A stretch of 64,000 bases of DNA, from NCBI GenBank assembly GCA_013368375.1, contig JAACJP010000001.1, positions 2,294,001 to 2,358,000 of the forward strand. The letters are read 5' to 3'. Under the pieces are notes generated by a model. The model searched no databases, had not been told where the DNA came from, and saw nothing but the letters and a program-made list of their open reading frames with translations. The position numbers and the translations under genes are program-made. This DNA comes from Tricholomella constricta (Eukaryota; Basidiomycota; Agaricomycetes; Agaricales; Lyophyllaceae). This document shows, in pieces, positions 25,515 through 37,355 of this stretch (the stretch's first letter is position 1; each line of letters begins with the position of its first letter).

Positions 25515-25832
25515 ACGCCTCATTTAGTCTGGGAAAAATTGGACCGGCGTTTGCCGTGATCCCGAGGGCAGTCACATGACTAGACGCGCCTGCGCATAAG
25601 ACTCCTTGCTCCTCCCTGCGGCATGCCCTGTAGCTCCGTTGGTACATGACAAAAAATTCGTCACTGTGCAGCACCTCTCCTAGGATCCGGAGGGCACAGG
25701 CTTGGCTTGAAAGCATCTGAAATAGATTTTGTTCCAAGTACTGCGCAGGAAAACAGCCCAGGCACACCTGCAACCTCCCAAAGGCATGTCCAGGAAGCAA
25801 ATGTGTAATTAGAGCCTACAGGAATTCAGGGA
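25515..25832 (-). repeat. Dispersed repeat, copy 1 of an inverted pair
   Basis: Matches the reverse complement of 27060-27450 over most of its length. Shared landmarks include GGCATGTCCAGGA, TTGGCTTGAAAGCATCTGAA, CCCTGTAGCTC, TGCCGTGATCC and a GTCACATGAC palindrome (GTCACGTGAC in the other copy). Copies differ by point changes and small indels, so they are not recent. Confidence 0.75.
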
Positions 25833-25859
25833 CCTAAATTGATGGGCACGTGCAAGCAC

Positions 25860-26940
25860 GCGCCCCGAGCTGATTTACCGGGCTGTTGGCCCAGCTTGTG
25901 GCCTGTAAATTCAGCTGTAAATTGGCCTGATTTACGGCCTCTGCGCAAACTGCTTCAGAGCGGGGTGGGGGCAGAGGGAGCGGAGTCTGGGAGGGGCAGA
26001 GGCTGGAGAGATTGTAGCCACAGACGATGGATAGCGGGTACCGGAAGGTCCGCCGAAGCGGGCCCCCCAAAATATATTTGGCTGGCGAGGAGCGAAATGG
26101 CTACTACACAAAAGGAGGGACGACACAGAAAAAGACAAACAAAAAGAAGGGCTAGCGGTGGGAGGGCGAGCGAAAAGACGAGAGAATATAGTTTACGAGC
26201 TAATATAATAAACTGATTAGAATAGAAAGAAAAGGCGGCGAAGCCGGTGGAGTGTCGCAGAGCGGCACTCTGGCCACCGGAACGAGAGGAACCGATGGTA
26301 TTTGGTATTGTTTGGCTACAGCCTTGGCAGCTTAGTAATTGTATTACCATGTGGACATCAGAGTACAATAATAAATCATCTCTCACCGCTGTCTGCGCTC
26401 TCAACCGAGTCTAGGCAAGGGCCAACTTGGGCAGCTCCACCGGGAAGCGTACGATTTAGAGGTTTGACGAAGTCAAACTAAAATCGATGAGGGTGAGTGC
26501 GAAGCACGATGCGACGGAGCTGAGGGGAGCTTACCGGATGATCAGTGATGAACAGAAGATAATTAGACAGGAAGAACAGAGTAACCTGTTATCACTGGAA
26601 ATCCAGAAGAATAGGTGAGCTGGAGCGCAGCTGGCAGAAGGGCACGCAGTGCATACCTGGGCTGGGACGTCGAAGACTAAGGAAGGAAGAGGTGAAGTCT
26701 CCCAGCCCAGGGTTTTATAGGAGCAGACCCGATCCTCCTGAAAAACTTCCTCGTACGCCGCATCTGTTAAACGATAGCGTGGCGCAGAGGTTCAAAGAGG
26801 AGCGAGACTGAATATGGGCGGACGTTCAAACTCAGTGTGCGTGATGAAGTGATCCGCCCTGAGGGCGAGGCGCTGAGACACGTGGAAGGGTCTGGACGCG
26901 GGCGCAGAGGCCTGCAAAATTACTCCTTACCCCTGGAACC
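25860..26940 (-). repeat. LTR-like block (possible solo LTR)
   Basis: Read on the minus strand, this block has a TATA-like TATAAAA at about 26714-26720, a C/T-rich stretch after it and no coding frame, as in an LTR U3-R-U5. I could not define TG..CA ends or a target duplication. It may instead be non-LTR repeat DNA. Confidence 0.35.
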
Positions 26941-27059
26941 CGTAATTACGATGATAAATCAGTCAGAGCTAAGTACTTATGGGCACTTAGCCCCCTTATT
27001 TCAGAGCTTAATGACCACTTCTGGCTCATATAGCAGTCAATAGCAGGACTATAGGCTCT

Positions 27060-27450
27060 CATTACAGTACATTTGCCTCCTGGACATGCCTTTGGAGGTT
27101 GCAAGTGTGCTGGGCTGTTTTTCTGCTCACATGTGCATTCTAAGGATTGGTTAACTGTCTTCATTTATGGTAGAGGAGCACCCCTTGCAGAACAAAATTC
27201 AATTCAGATGCTTTCAAGCCAGGTATATCCCCTCTTAGGTATGCTCAGGGAGGTGCCGCGCAGCGACGATTCTTTTTTGGTACACCAACAGAGCTACAGG
27301 GCGCGCCGCGAGCAGGAGGGAGCGAGGCGAGCGCTTTCCACGCAGGCGCGCCGGGTCACGTGACTAGTGATCGCCGTCGGATCACGGCAGGTGCCGGCGC
27401 CGTTTTTCCCATAGGCCAAACGGCCGTAAATTCCGCACACTAAGTCTTCA
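27060..27450 (+). repeat. Dispersed repeat, copy 2 of an inverted pair
   Basis: Inverted partner of 25515-25832. It has an extra segment of about 50 bases (near 27128-27180) and a GC-rich variant part with GGCGCGCC sites. The pair could be two opposite insertions of one family or the arms of a larger element. Confidence 0.75.
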
Positions 27451-28062
27451 AATCAAAGTTCTCAATGTCTAGTTCAAGTTTGAAGGTGTTGTTGGTACAA
27501 GTTATGCAAGCCAAATACAACATTCAAGCCTTTTCAAAGTCTGATTTCTTTTTGTCCGGTGAGGCGCTTCAAACGGAGTGGGTTGAGACACAGAGGATAA
27601 GTTTTTGGGAACCGGCCCATGACGATACTGTCTGAATGTGTTGCAGGTATGCTTTGATCTCTAGCTCTTTAAGAGTAATTTATTGACTTACAGACTCCTT
27701 TGCACACAGCCCCAGCGAATAACAAACAGCCTTTGACATCTCACTTGATTCTATATGGTTTGCCACAGGATCCTTTAGGCGGTTATCATATCTGCATCCT
27801 CTGATTTGGCCGGGGTACGTGTAATAATAACCTACAGGGTTGTTCATGATGAATTATCCATTCGATAACGATTCCTCGTTGGTTTTATGAAATGAACGTA
27901 GCCACAGGCCTATGCCATCTAAAGCGGGTGAGAGGAAGATGCCTTGGACGTCGGTCGAGGCGCTAAAGAAAAGAAAAAGAAAACCTGGTTAAGAGCGAGT
28001 TTCGTGTTTGGCTTTGTTAATTTACATCGAGTCGTGTGGTTCGCGAGTCCTTGGAACCACTC

Positions 28063-29408
28063 ATGGCTACTGTAAAGAAAGCCACTGGTGCAGATTCCGC
28101 CTCGAGCAATGTCAGGGACTACAAATATACTCAAGAGATCTCACAAATGGTATGTACATCTCTCATTCCGTTCACATTGCTGGCATTCAATATATCCAGA
28201 TGTTCGTATTCGGAGAAGTGCAAGATCCAAATCCTGAGACCGTGAACCTCGTCGAAGACATCGTGCGGAGCCAGCTTATTGAGCTGGTGAGACTTGTACC
28301 CTTGTACACGCTGCAACCCTGCAATCTACGCGCTAACCACGAGTGACCCAGATTGTCCAAGCGCGTGCACTCGCCAATCGTCGAGGCGCCCGTTACCTAT
28401 CTGCGGAAGACCTAATATTCCTGATTCGACATGACCGGGGCAAGGTCAACCGATTACGGACATATCTCTCATGGAAAGACGTCCGGAAACATGCGAAGGA
28501 TTCTGGTGGAGATGGTGGCGGCGGTGTGGAAGTCGAGACCCTGGAGGATGGCGCCGACGGTTCGTGACATCTTGACTCTGAACTTGCTTTGCCCTGACGC
28601 TGGTTTCTAAACAGATAAACTGACTGCTAAAGCGCAAAAGATTACCATCAAGCTTCCTTGGGAGATAACGACCATATATTCAGAGGTTCTCAGGCAGAGT
28701 GGGCATCAGTCTGACGACGAGGAAGATGAGGATGATATCGAAGCGCATGAGGCTTCCATTCAGCGGCTCCGGGTAATGTGAATGAATCGTTGCTAGGCGC
28801 CATGTTCTAACCCAATCTGCGACGTAGGAAGCAGATGAAGCGACGCGACAAATGACAAGAGAGGAATATCAACACTACTCCGACTGCCGACAGGCATCCT
28901 TCACTTACCGCAAAGGTGAGTGCTTTCACAGTTCTGCAAATAGCCTTTCAACTCACCGTGTCTCCTAGCGAAACGTTTTCGAGAATTCCTTAATCTTCCG
29001 CCTCAGCTGGATCTGAAAGCCAACGACGACACAGTCGATATCGTCGGATTTTTGGCGTTTGAGATGGTTCGTTCCCTGACGCTAGCCGGCCTTACGGTGA
29101 AGAAGTCTCTCGAAGAATCTTTCCTCAGAGACGACTATGCCTCGCCTGTCCTTGGAAAACGAAAAACACTGGGCCTCGGCGGTCCAGCCGAAAAGCGGAG
29201 GCGGGAAGAGTCTCCGGACAACGACGCTGAATACACACTCCCTGTAAACGCTCTGTTCTTGCCGCCTCCAGAGGCTAGGACTGCTCTGCGCCCGGAGCAC
29301 ATTCAGGACGCCTTCTCCAGGATGCAAGGTGACTGGGCTCATCATCGTTCCGCTGGCATGCACAACTGGAGAGGTGGCCTGGTACGGACGCGGATCAGCC
29401 TCATTTAA
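28063..29408 (+). CDS. spt3: SPT3, SAGA complex subunit
   Basis: Histone-fold subunit of the SAGA coactivator, which helps deliver TATA-binding protein to promoters. Exons 28063-28149, 28200-28286, 28352-28559, 28615-28772, 28828-28915 and 28969-29408 join to 1068 bases, 355 residues, with all phases consistent. The N-terminal histone fold reads [40 protein letters not shown] and [11 protein letters not shown], the classic SPT3/TAF13-like signature. The C-terminal half carries [20 protein letters not shown] and [12 protein letters not shown] followed by [15 protein letters not shown], also typical of SPT3. The start ATG is the first in frame; upstream only GTG is available. Intron 3 uses a GTTCGT donor. 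It is convergent with DDI1, with about 130 bases between stops. Confidence 0.95.
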
Positions 29409-29539
29409 CTCAACCCAGACACTGTACATTGTTCGATATATGTATGTATGTCTGTATTTTTTACAATACTGTTTTGTATCATGGTTCGCCTAGCACTTGT
29501 ACACTACCAATACATTGTTGATGATTTCCCCAAAAGTTT

Positions 29540-31142
29540 TTAGAATAATAGTGATGCGGCGACGTCTATGTTCCCTCCGGCTGCGTCCAGAGAGCGTATC
29601 GCGATATCTCTGGTAGCTCCAAGGTCCATCAAGATGCGAATATGTTCCTCGGAGTGGCCACTTCGGGCAGGCTGTGAAGATACTGCAGGAGGTCGGCCGG
29701 CAAGCTGTCCGGAGGGTGTTCCTCCAATTGTATTACCGCCTCCGGGGAAGGATGGCGGTGATGGACCCGGTGCCGACGACGAGGACGTACCGGGATTTGA
29801 AGGCACGGATGACGGCGGTGCCTCGCCGGTAGCCTCATGACGCGCTTTCTCTGGAAGCTCGTGTTCAAGAAGGAACTGGACCTCGCGGCCTTGAATGCGC
29901 AGAACATTCTTGGACAAGTCGATGCACGCCTGGTGGGCCTTGAGCATATCCAAGCCGAGCAGAAGGTCTACGTCCTGGCCCTGTTGGGGAGAGTTGGATG
30001 TTATGACACAATTTCTGACGGAAGTTGACGAGATTCACCTCCATGATAGTGATCGCGCACGGTAGGTGCAGATCGGCCAATTTGAGCTGAGCGCTGTGCA
30101 CCCTACCGAGGATTTTTGCGGTCCCAACTCCGCGTGCAATACCAGCAAATCTCTGGTCCACCAGGCGCATGATTCCGCATGCCTCTGCACAATCAGGTGT
30201 CACTGTAATACAACTAGATAAGCAAGAGCAACATAACGTTAGAATAAAGAGACCTTACTTATAGTTTGCTGAGCCCCACTGTCGACAAACGCCTTGACTG
30301 GTTTCGAATTAACTTCCACAGGAATGCTTATACACTAAAGTCAGTGGGATAGAAGCAGAAACCGAGAGGGGGGCGGGATTCACTAAAGCATCGTGACCCG
30401 TCCGAAGCTCTCTGGTGAATATTCCAGTGCATGTTCCATGTTCTCCATGACGGCCTGCTGTCGGATAGCCTCCTCAATCTTCCTCTGGGCTTCGAGATCG
30501 AACGGATTCGCATTGAGGTGCTCAATTTCCCGCTGGCGCGCCAGCTCGGCTGAGTACTGCCGCTCTCGCGTTTGGCGGAGGAGCTCTGCGAAACGCTGCG
30601 GGTTCGACTGTGCTGCTGCTGCGAGCTCAGGCTGAGTCTAAGGAGCATCAGGGTGGCGTCAGAGGCTTGTGAGGTCGGCGAACCACGATGAGTAGATCGT
30701 GCGTGCGTACCTCCTGGAGCTGCCTCATGAGATTCGGATCCCCGAGGATCTGCAGGCGCATCATTTCTGAATCCTGCTCTACTGGTCTGGCATCGAAAGA
30801 TTAAGAGGAGAAAGTAAGATTAGCTGTGCGAGGTGATGCTCACGGTCCTGCGGGGTTGGGCACCTTCCTCCTCAGCAGCAAGATCGCGTTATGTCCGTCC
30901 ACGCCCAGCTCGCGCATCGTTGATTTTGGGGCATTGAGTTCTCTATCCTTGAATGAGATGCTTTGTTCTGCGACTGGAATTCCCGACTGAGTAGGGGGTG
31001 AGTAGGTTTAGCCTACGATCACCGACGATGGATGGTGGCTTACCTCCGCCTCGAGCAAGGCCATCACATTTTCGAGCTCCATGTTCGGGTCGATCTCGAC
31101 GACGAAGGGCTGACCCAGGTCAGTCACGAACGTCAACTCCAT
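29540..31142 (-). CDS. ddi1: DDI1, ubiquitin-receptor aspartyl protease
   Basis: Shuttle protein that brings ubiquitinated substrates to the proteasome and cleaves heavily ubiquitinated proteins. Start 31142 ([19 protein letters not shown]). Order of domains: ubiquitin-like domain ([12 protein letters not shown] .. SISFKDREL), helical region ([38 protein letters not shown]), retroviral-type protease with catalytic [11 protein letters not shown] (D-S-G), then [20 protein letters not shown] and [19 protein letters not shown], a Pro/Ser linker, and a UBA domain ([20 protein letters not shown]). The catalytic Asp is present. Short introns separate roughly seven exons. All three hallmark domains are complete. 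Confidence 0.95.
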
Positions 31143-31551
31143 GGTGTGTTTTGTCTGCGTTCCACAGTCGCGGGCCTGAGTATTAGAATATGATAATGGA
31201 TTCGGGACAAAGTTGAAAGTAGAAGTCAGTCAACGAGCCGTATACAGGTATGCAATTAGCAAATCACAATGTTTGCAAAGTATAAATGTGTTTTCGAGTT
31301 ATTAAAGCAGCGGTTGGAAGGTACTGAAATGATTTGATTACAGGTCAGACGCGTTTGGTATATTAATGAGGACGCGCAGTGTACATGGTCGCGTCAGCGT
31401 CACGTCCAGAAAGTATTTACTACAGGCACAAGAAAAACGACGGGAAAAGATAGGTATCATAGCGCACGGCCGGACATTCGACTGCGTGCAAACTGGGAAC
31501 TGGAGGGGAAAGGGGAGTGGGTGTACGATGGATACAATATGTTTGAATGAC

Positions 31552-32829
31552 TCACAGGCGTGAGCCACCGCCGCGGATATTCGACATCAGAGCACTCTCC
31601 AATGCCGATGCAGATAGGCTTGTGTCTACCAACGCGAGGTTATCAGGAATGTCAGGTTCATAAAGGGACGATGCATAATACCACTAAGGTCACTGAAGCT
31701 CGAAGCCTCGGATCCATGGCTGCTGCTGTGCTCGCTCATGGTCCGGTCTACTAGAGGCCCGTAGCGCTGGCCAAGGGCGCTTCGCGGGGACAGTGTGGGC
31801 GGGCTCGAGGATTTGCTGGCCGAGAAACGCCTTGGGATCGGGGAATGAGGCTGTGATTCTGAGGGTGGGGAAGGAATATCGGGGATAGAGCCCTGCGGAG
31901 AACTTGCACTTGACACACTATGGCTTGCGCTGCGGCTAGAGAGTGTATCCTGCCTATAACTGCCTAGCATGGACCGCTGGGACAAGGGTTCTGGCCTACC
32001 ACGATCGATATGTCTAGCCTTGTCCTTTGGACGCTGGGAGCTCACAAAGCCCAGAGTGTCGCTTGTAATCATTGTCTGAAGTTGCTGGAGTTTGCGATCC
32101 AGGGCTTCCTGCTCTTCAGCATCTCTATCCGCATCCTCCTCCTTCCGAACTGCCTCGTCTTCTGAATCTGTCTCTTCTGACGAGGAGGGTGTCGTAGGAC
32201 GCAACGGGGCATAGGTCTTCTTGTTCTGAGATTGAAGAGTGAGTGTGGAGGAGGACATCGCTTTCTTTGGCCTTAATGAATTGTTCCCCAGTGAATTGAG
32301 GCGAGCGCGAACGCCAAGGGGAGTGATGAGTCGGCCGGATGCGGTAAAGCGAGAGCTGTTGGCCAGACGATTTGTAGTGCGACCTGCAGTAGGTGATTTG
32401 TCGACAACAAGCCCTTCATATGGCTTAGCAGGGGGTTGACTGCCTGAAGGACTGAGGGCGCCTTGTATGTCTTTGAGACCGCGGATTTCTTCCTGAAATC
32501 TGGCATTTACTCGATACAGTAGATACGGCAAAGGAACTTCCAGGTGGGCTGCGAGTCCTTTCCCTAGGTCCATTGGTGAAGGCGCAATACTCAGTCAAAT
32601 GGCCGTCACTTACAATCGGCACCTCCGCTGTCAGTCGAACGCGAACGTTCAATATATTTCCAAAGTATGTCCGCCTTTTCCGAGTTCCATTCTATCTGGA
32701 GATATAGTTTGGTATACCTCACCTCGAATAATGAACGGCCTCACGTACTGGAGGAGGGTCAACGAGAGGATTCTCTGGCCGGTCCCAAGGCAAGCGAACG
32801 ACGACTCGAACTGACGGAGGTGCAGGCAT
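31552..32829 (-). CDS. atg29: ATG29, autophagosome initiation factor
   Basis: Scaffold subunit of the Atg17-Atg29-Atg31 complex that starts phagophore assembly in starvation. Exons 32749-32829, 32614-32695, 31685-32563 and 31552-31625 join in phase to 371 residues. The N-terminal Atg29 domain reads VRVVVRLPWDRPENP, IEWNSEKADILWKYIERSRS and DWKGLAAHLEVPLPYLLYRV. The middle is Ser-rich and likely disordered, with acidic patches and many S/T-P sites. The last exon restores a conserved tail (SLSASALESALMSNIRGGGS). Reading through intron 3 would give a different short tail, so splicing there decides the C terminus. It is head-to-head with the IMPACT homologue, 163 bases between starts. Confidence 0.87.
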
Positions 32830-32992
32830 GGCAGAGTAGTTCCTCACAAGAGCTTATATAGTTATAAGGATTTAAAGTATCAGCAGAGAGACATTCAAGG
32901 CGTATTCAAGGCGTTGGAGTCGTTGTTTGATTGCAAGCGCGAGTCGTGACGAGCGGTCACTCAGTTCTGATAACTCCGGCCCGAATGCCGCC
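32830..32992. promoter_or_regulatory. Shared divergent promoter atg29 / IMPACT homologue
   Basis: 163 bases between opposite start codons. Both genes relate to nutrient stress (autophagy and Gcn2 control), so co-regulation is plausible. That link is inference; no site was identified. Confidence 0.5.
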
Positions 32993-34336
32993 ATGCCTTC
33001 CTCGCCACCATCGTCGTCCTCCTCCAGCACGCATGCTAGCAACCCTGAGGAATTAGCCGCCTTCATTGAAAAGCTATCACAAAACCCAGAGCGTGAAGCA
33101 GTCGCCTCCGAGCTCGAGGGTAAGGCCTCGTAACTATCAGCAAATCTTACGTTCTCGCTCATTTTCATTTAATCAGTGTTACAGTCGATCTATGGCGATG
33201 ACGCTTTGAGACTTTGGCATCCACCAAAGTCACAATCAGGTAATGGTCATATTGAACACGCGAACGATGCGATACGCTATGAGGCTGAGTTGAGGTGAGT
33301 TCCAAAGCATGATCGCGCGAGCTCCATGAGAATAATATACAGCCTTTTATCACCCCATGAGGATATTACAGTGCGAATACTGGTATCGCTTCCGTCTACC
33401 TACCCAGTTTCGTCGCCTCCCCAGCTACAGCTACTTTCGCGCTACGTCGGAGCATTTGGTGCGGACTCTGGGCTCTTTGGATCCATCCTGCGGACCTTTA
33501 TATCTGTGAACGGAGTCGAGTGGACCGCTGACACTGTCTGTGTATTTGATGGACTGCAAAGCGTGGTTGAACGATGTACGGCGTGGTATGAGGACCGGCT
33601 TAGCCTGGAAAAGGCTGGGGAACTGCTCAGAGAAGACGCGAAGGAACATGTGAATGGATCCACGGATACGCCACCATCGGAGACCGATGAACGACGTCTG
33701 TCGCCAGAGGATGCCTTGTCTATCGCGACATCTTTGAAATCCTTGCCTGAAGGTCTAGAGCTGTTTGCGGCAGAACCTATCACAGATCGGAAGAGCGCTT
33801 TCGTGGGACGTGCCTGCCGAATATCTCACCCTTCAGAGGTAAGTAACATATCGTTCCAAGAAATATCAAGTTCTTATGCACAACATCGCCGATAGGTTCC
33901 CATAATCTTATCTCATCTCATGACAGACAGACGTATATCTCGTGCGGCACATCCGATCATCAACGCCTGGCGATGTCAGGTCGGATCGGTACTGCACCAA
34001 GGTAGGATTTTCTCCTGAATTGCTCCCGTTATCAATAGTTGAGCCATTTTGAAAGACAATGACGATGATGGGGAGACTGCTGCCGGAGGTCGTCTTGCTC
34101 ACCTCTTGCAAATTTTGGTGCGTACGAAAAGCTCCGCTTTGCAGGATAATAATCATACTTAAATCCAGGAAGTGAGCAATGTCCTGGTCATTGTCAGTCG
34201 ATACTTTGGCGGAATTCACCTGGGCCCGGATCGATTCAAACACATCAACCAGGCAGCACGCAATGCCCTCGAGATCGGGGGCTTTTTAGAGGTAGCGGAG
34301 GCCACAAAGAAGCCTGGACGAGGAAAAAGACATTGA
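32993..34336 (+). CDS. yih1: IMPACT/YIH1 homologue (RWD + UPF0029)
   Basis: Regulator of the amino-acid starvation response: in yeast, YIH1 competes with the kinase Gcn2 for Gcn1. Six exons, 32993-33119, 33177-33294, 33343-33838, 33896-34001, 34056-34117 and 34169-34336, join in phase to 358 residues. After a Ser tract comes the RWD domain (SELEVLQSIYGDDALRLW, ITVRILVSLPSTYPVSSPPQ, FDGLQSVVERCTAWYED). The C-terminal ancient domain reads SAFVGRACRISHPSEV, HLMTDRRISRAAHPIINAWR, GETAAGGRLAHLLQILEV and VSRYFGGIHLGPDRFKHINQ, the UPF0029 signature. The protein ends in a short basic tail. Confidence 0.92.
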
Positions 34337-34534
34337 CTGTCGTTGGGATACTTGTTATTCTTTTGTAAGCCTGTGGATTTCGCTTTTGGGAAGGAAAGGA
34401 CGGGTAAGTGTCGCGTCGCGCTTGTCGTGATTCCATCACGTGTCCGATCAAATACATCCGAGGGATGAAATCATGGCCAAAGTTTGGCCAAAGTAGTCAG
34501 TGCAGAGGCCGGCTTTGAGCCATTCCTAGCCCGG

Positions 34535-36895
34535 ATGCGCTTTCCGTCTCTCTTTCGACTGTCATCTAGTCTCTCTGTCGCAAGACAGCCTCATCTCTCA
34601 AGGCACGCATTAAACTTACTAAGAATGGCCAGCACACAGGCTTCAGCGGTATGTATCTCTGGCTCAAGCTATTCCTTGCTCGAGTCCCTACTTCAACATC
34701 TGCTGTAGTTCGGGCTCAAGGACCCCTCCTTGATCAAATTCCAAGGCTTCATCGATGGCAAGTGGGTCGATGCAAAGAACGGGGAGAAAATCTCAGTCAC
34801 CAGTTAGTCTCACACCTGCACTCGAGCTTGGGGATTAACGACAGTCGCCCTCAGACCCTGCGACTCTTGAGGAGTTGGGAACGGTGCCGGATATGGGTTT
34901 ATCCGAGACCAAGGAAGCCATCGATGCTGCTTCCAGAGCTTTCCCAGCCTGGAGCAGGACAACAGCGAAGGTACGTCTGGGCAACTCTCAATACGTCTCA
35001 ATCTACTTTGCTGAATCGCGGCTATTGGTCCACAGCACCGACACGACATCCTGCTGAAATTCTACTCATTGATGAAGGAGCACCACGACGATTTGGGTCG
35101 TCTCATCGTTAGTTTTGACGGCTTGTCTGACATCATCGCCTGCTCACATCACTCTTCCCACAGACACTTGAGAACGGGAAGCCATTGGCGGAAGGCAAGG
35201 TATCTAAATTTGTCCATGTCGATGGCGCATGTTCTTTTCGCTTACACGGTCCCCAGGGAGAAAATACCTACAGTGCGTCCTTCTTGGAGGTAAGCTAAGG
35301 TTGGCATGTGCACAATTGGAAGTCGATTTTCATACACATCGACGACTTTATAGTGGTTCGGTAAGCATCTTTATTCCAATAGAACGCGTTTCTGGACCTT
35401 ATATATCCGTAGCCGAGGAGGCCGTAAGGACCTACGGAGGTCAGTAATTTGATCCCTTGACTGCAGACATCGTTTAGAATCGCATTTTCGACAGAGCACA
35501 TTCCCTCTCCAATTTCCAACTCTCGAAATGTTGTCATAAAGCAACCCATCGGTCAGTAGAGACGTTGACTTCATGTTCGCTTTGATCTTACTCAAATTGA
35601 CAGGTGTTGTGTGCGTTCGAAGACCTCCGTTTATCCTGTTTAATTCTGACCAGATGTCATAAGTTCAATTCTCACCCCGTGGAATTTCCCTTCTGCGATG
35701 ATTACCCGAAAAATGGGCGCAGCCCTTGCCGCTGGTTGTACAACTGTCATCAAACCACCACCTGAAACACCGTTCTCTGCCCTAGCTCTTGCAGAGGTAC
35801 ATCATCCGCATAATGCACAAATCCATGATCCACGTACTAATTTTGACATTAGCTTGCAACGCGTGCTGGTGTCCCAGATGGTGTCATCAACGTCGTTCCA
35901 ACTTTGAAGAACGTTGTCGAAGTCGGAAAGGAAATGTGCGAGAACAAGATGGTCAAAAAAGTGACATTCACTGGATCGACACCCGTGGCGAAGCTCCTCT
36001 ACGGCATGGCGGCTTCCACTTTGAAAAAGTCAGTTTATACCGAAGACTTTGTACTGCGCGTCTCAACATTCCATGACCCTCCAGAGTCTCCATTGAAGCA
36101 GGAGGAAATGCGCCATTCATTGTATTCGACGACGCTAACGTTGACGAGGCTGTAGAGGGTATGTTCATCAGTTAGCACTGCTTGCTTGTTTTTAACCCGA
36201 AATACAGCTGCCGTTATCTGCAAGTTCCGAGGAAGCGGCCAGACGTGCATTTGTGCCAACCGCATCTATGTGCAGTCGTCTATCTATGCGGATTTCGCAT
36301 CTCGTCTGGCTGAAAAAGTGGCTGCCTTCAAGATCGGAAACGGGCTCGAGGAGGGAATGTAAGTCCTCTCTCCTCCGTCAATCCTTTCTTCCTTGATTTC
36401 CAAAAAAACTCTAGCACCCACGGACCCTTGATTCACTCCCGCGCCGCCGAGAAAGTTGCACGTCACATCGATGACGCTGTTGCCAAAGGCGCCCAAATCC
36501 TTGTTGGCGGAAAAGCAATCCCGAACACTTCCTTCTTCCTGCCCACGGTCCTCTCAGACGTCCCGATAGACGCCCAGATCAACAAAGAGGAGACGTTCGG
36601 CCCGTTGGCGTCTCTTTGTAAGTTTGAGACGGAGGAAGAGGTGGTGAAGCTCGCAAACGACTCGGACGTCGGGCTTGCGGGATACTTCTTCTCGCGGGAC
36701 GTGGGGCGCGTGTGGCGCGTCGCGGAGAGGCTGGAGGTCGGTATGGTCGGTGCGAACACGGGTGCGATCAGCCAAGCGGTCATTCCGTTTGGGGGTGTGA
36801 AGGAGAGTGGCATTGGACGGGAGGGTGGTCATGGCATTGAAGAGTATATGAACACCAAGCTGATTGTTTTTGGAGGCTTGGGTATGCATGGGTAG
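34535..36895 (+). CDS. uga2: Succinate-semialdehyde dehydrogenase
   Basis: NAD(P)-dependent oxidation of succinate semialdehyde to succinate, the last step of the GABA shunt. Start 34535; the first ~35 residues ([20 protein letters not shown]) look like a mitochondrial presequence, with a second Met (MASTQASA) as a possible cytosolic start. Blocks in order: [94 protein letters not shown], the catalytic Glu block ([18 protein letters not shown]), the catalytic Cys block ([19 protein letters not shown]), [18 protein letters not shown] and a C terminus ending at TAG 36895. About ten short introns, several unusually close together in the 5' half. Both catalytic residues are present. Confidence 0.92.
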
Positions 36896-37099
36896 TGGGC
36901 TGGGAGAGGAGGACATGTACTGAATCAATCTATGTACGACGATAGCCTTCAACTCTGTAACAGTACGATATGCGTAGCTTGAAACTGATGAGATTCCTGC
37001 AAACGTATGTTTATTGTGTGGACGAATTCAGAGCTTCGACGAGGGGACACTGCCCTCCTCTGACCAATGTGCCAATGCCATCGCCTAACCGGGTGCTCA

Positions 37100-37247
37100 C
37101 GGACAAAGCCCAATTCCAGGCCTTCACACCACGGATCCCAAACCCGCAAGGGAGAGGGAGCCGAAGTCACGACAAAGTACTTCACATTGACCATAGTACA
37201 CCATAGGGCAACGCCCCAACGAATATAGAAAAAAGAAAGAAAAAAAA
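37100..37247 (+). mobile_element. A-tailed retroposon-like insertion (SINE-like)
   Basis: 148 bases absent from the paralogous gene. It is flanked by direct repeats GGTGCTCA (37092-37099 and 37248-37255), a sequence that occurs once at the empty site in the paralogue (40614-40621). The right end is A-rich (AGAAAAAAGAAAGAAAAAAAA). Target duplication plus A tail is the mark of target-primed reverse transcription. No clear RNA polymerase III A/B boxes and no coding frame were recognised, so the source RNA is unknown. Confidence 0.78.
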
Positions 37248-37331
37248 GGTGCTCATCTTGTCCCCATCCTTCAGGTACACCGGCGGCTTCCTCACGAACC
37301 CGACACCCTTGGGAATTCCAGAGCCGTGTGA

Positions 37332-37355
37332 TATTACCTTACCTTACCTTACCAG
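37332..37355. repeat. Pentanucleotide microsatellite (TTACC)n
   Basis: About four units inside the pseudogene; on the gene strand it reads GTAAG repeated. It is part of a ~34-base insertion absent from the paralogue. Confidence 0.85.

Larger units (their letters stand above)
24752..28062. other. Repeat-rich island without recognisable gene
   Basis: 3.3 kb with no supported coding region. It contains the inverted repeat pair and the LTR-like block described separately. The segments 24752-25500 and 27460-28000 show no motif; the last ~100 bases should hold the SPT3 promoter. Confidence 0.5.

Noticed and set aside
25363..25800. 145-residue minus-strand open frame
   Set aside because: It lies in one arm of the inverted repeat and the second copy has a different, broken frame, so it is chance open sequence in repeat DNA.
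27073..27363. 96-residue plus-strand open frame
   Set aside because: Same repeat family as 25515-25832; similarity between the two translations reflects DNA homology rather than coding constraint.
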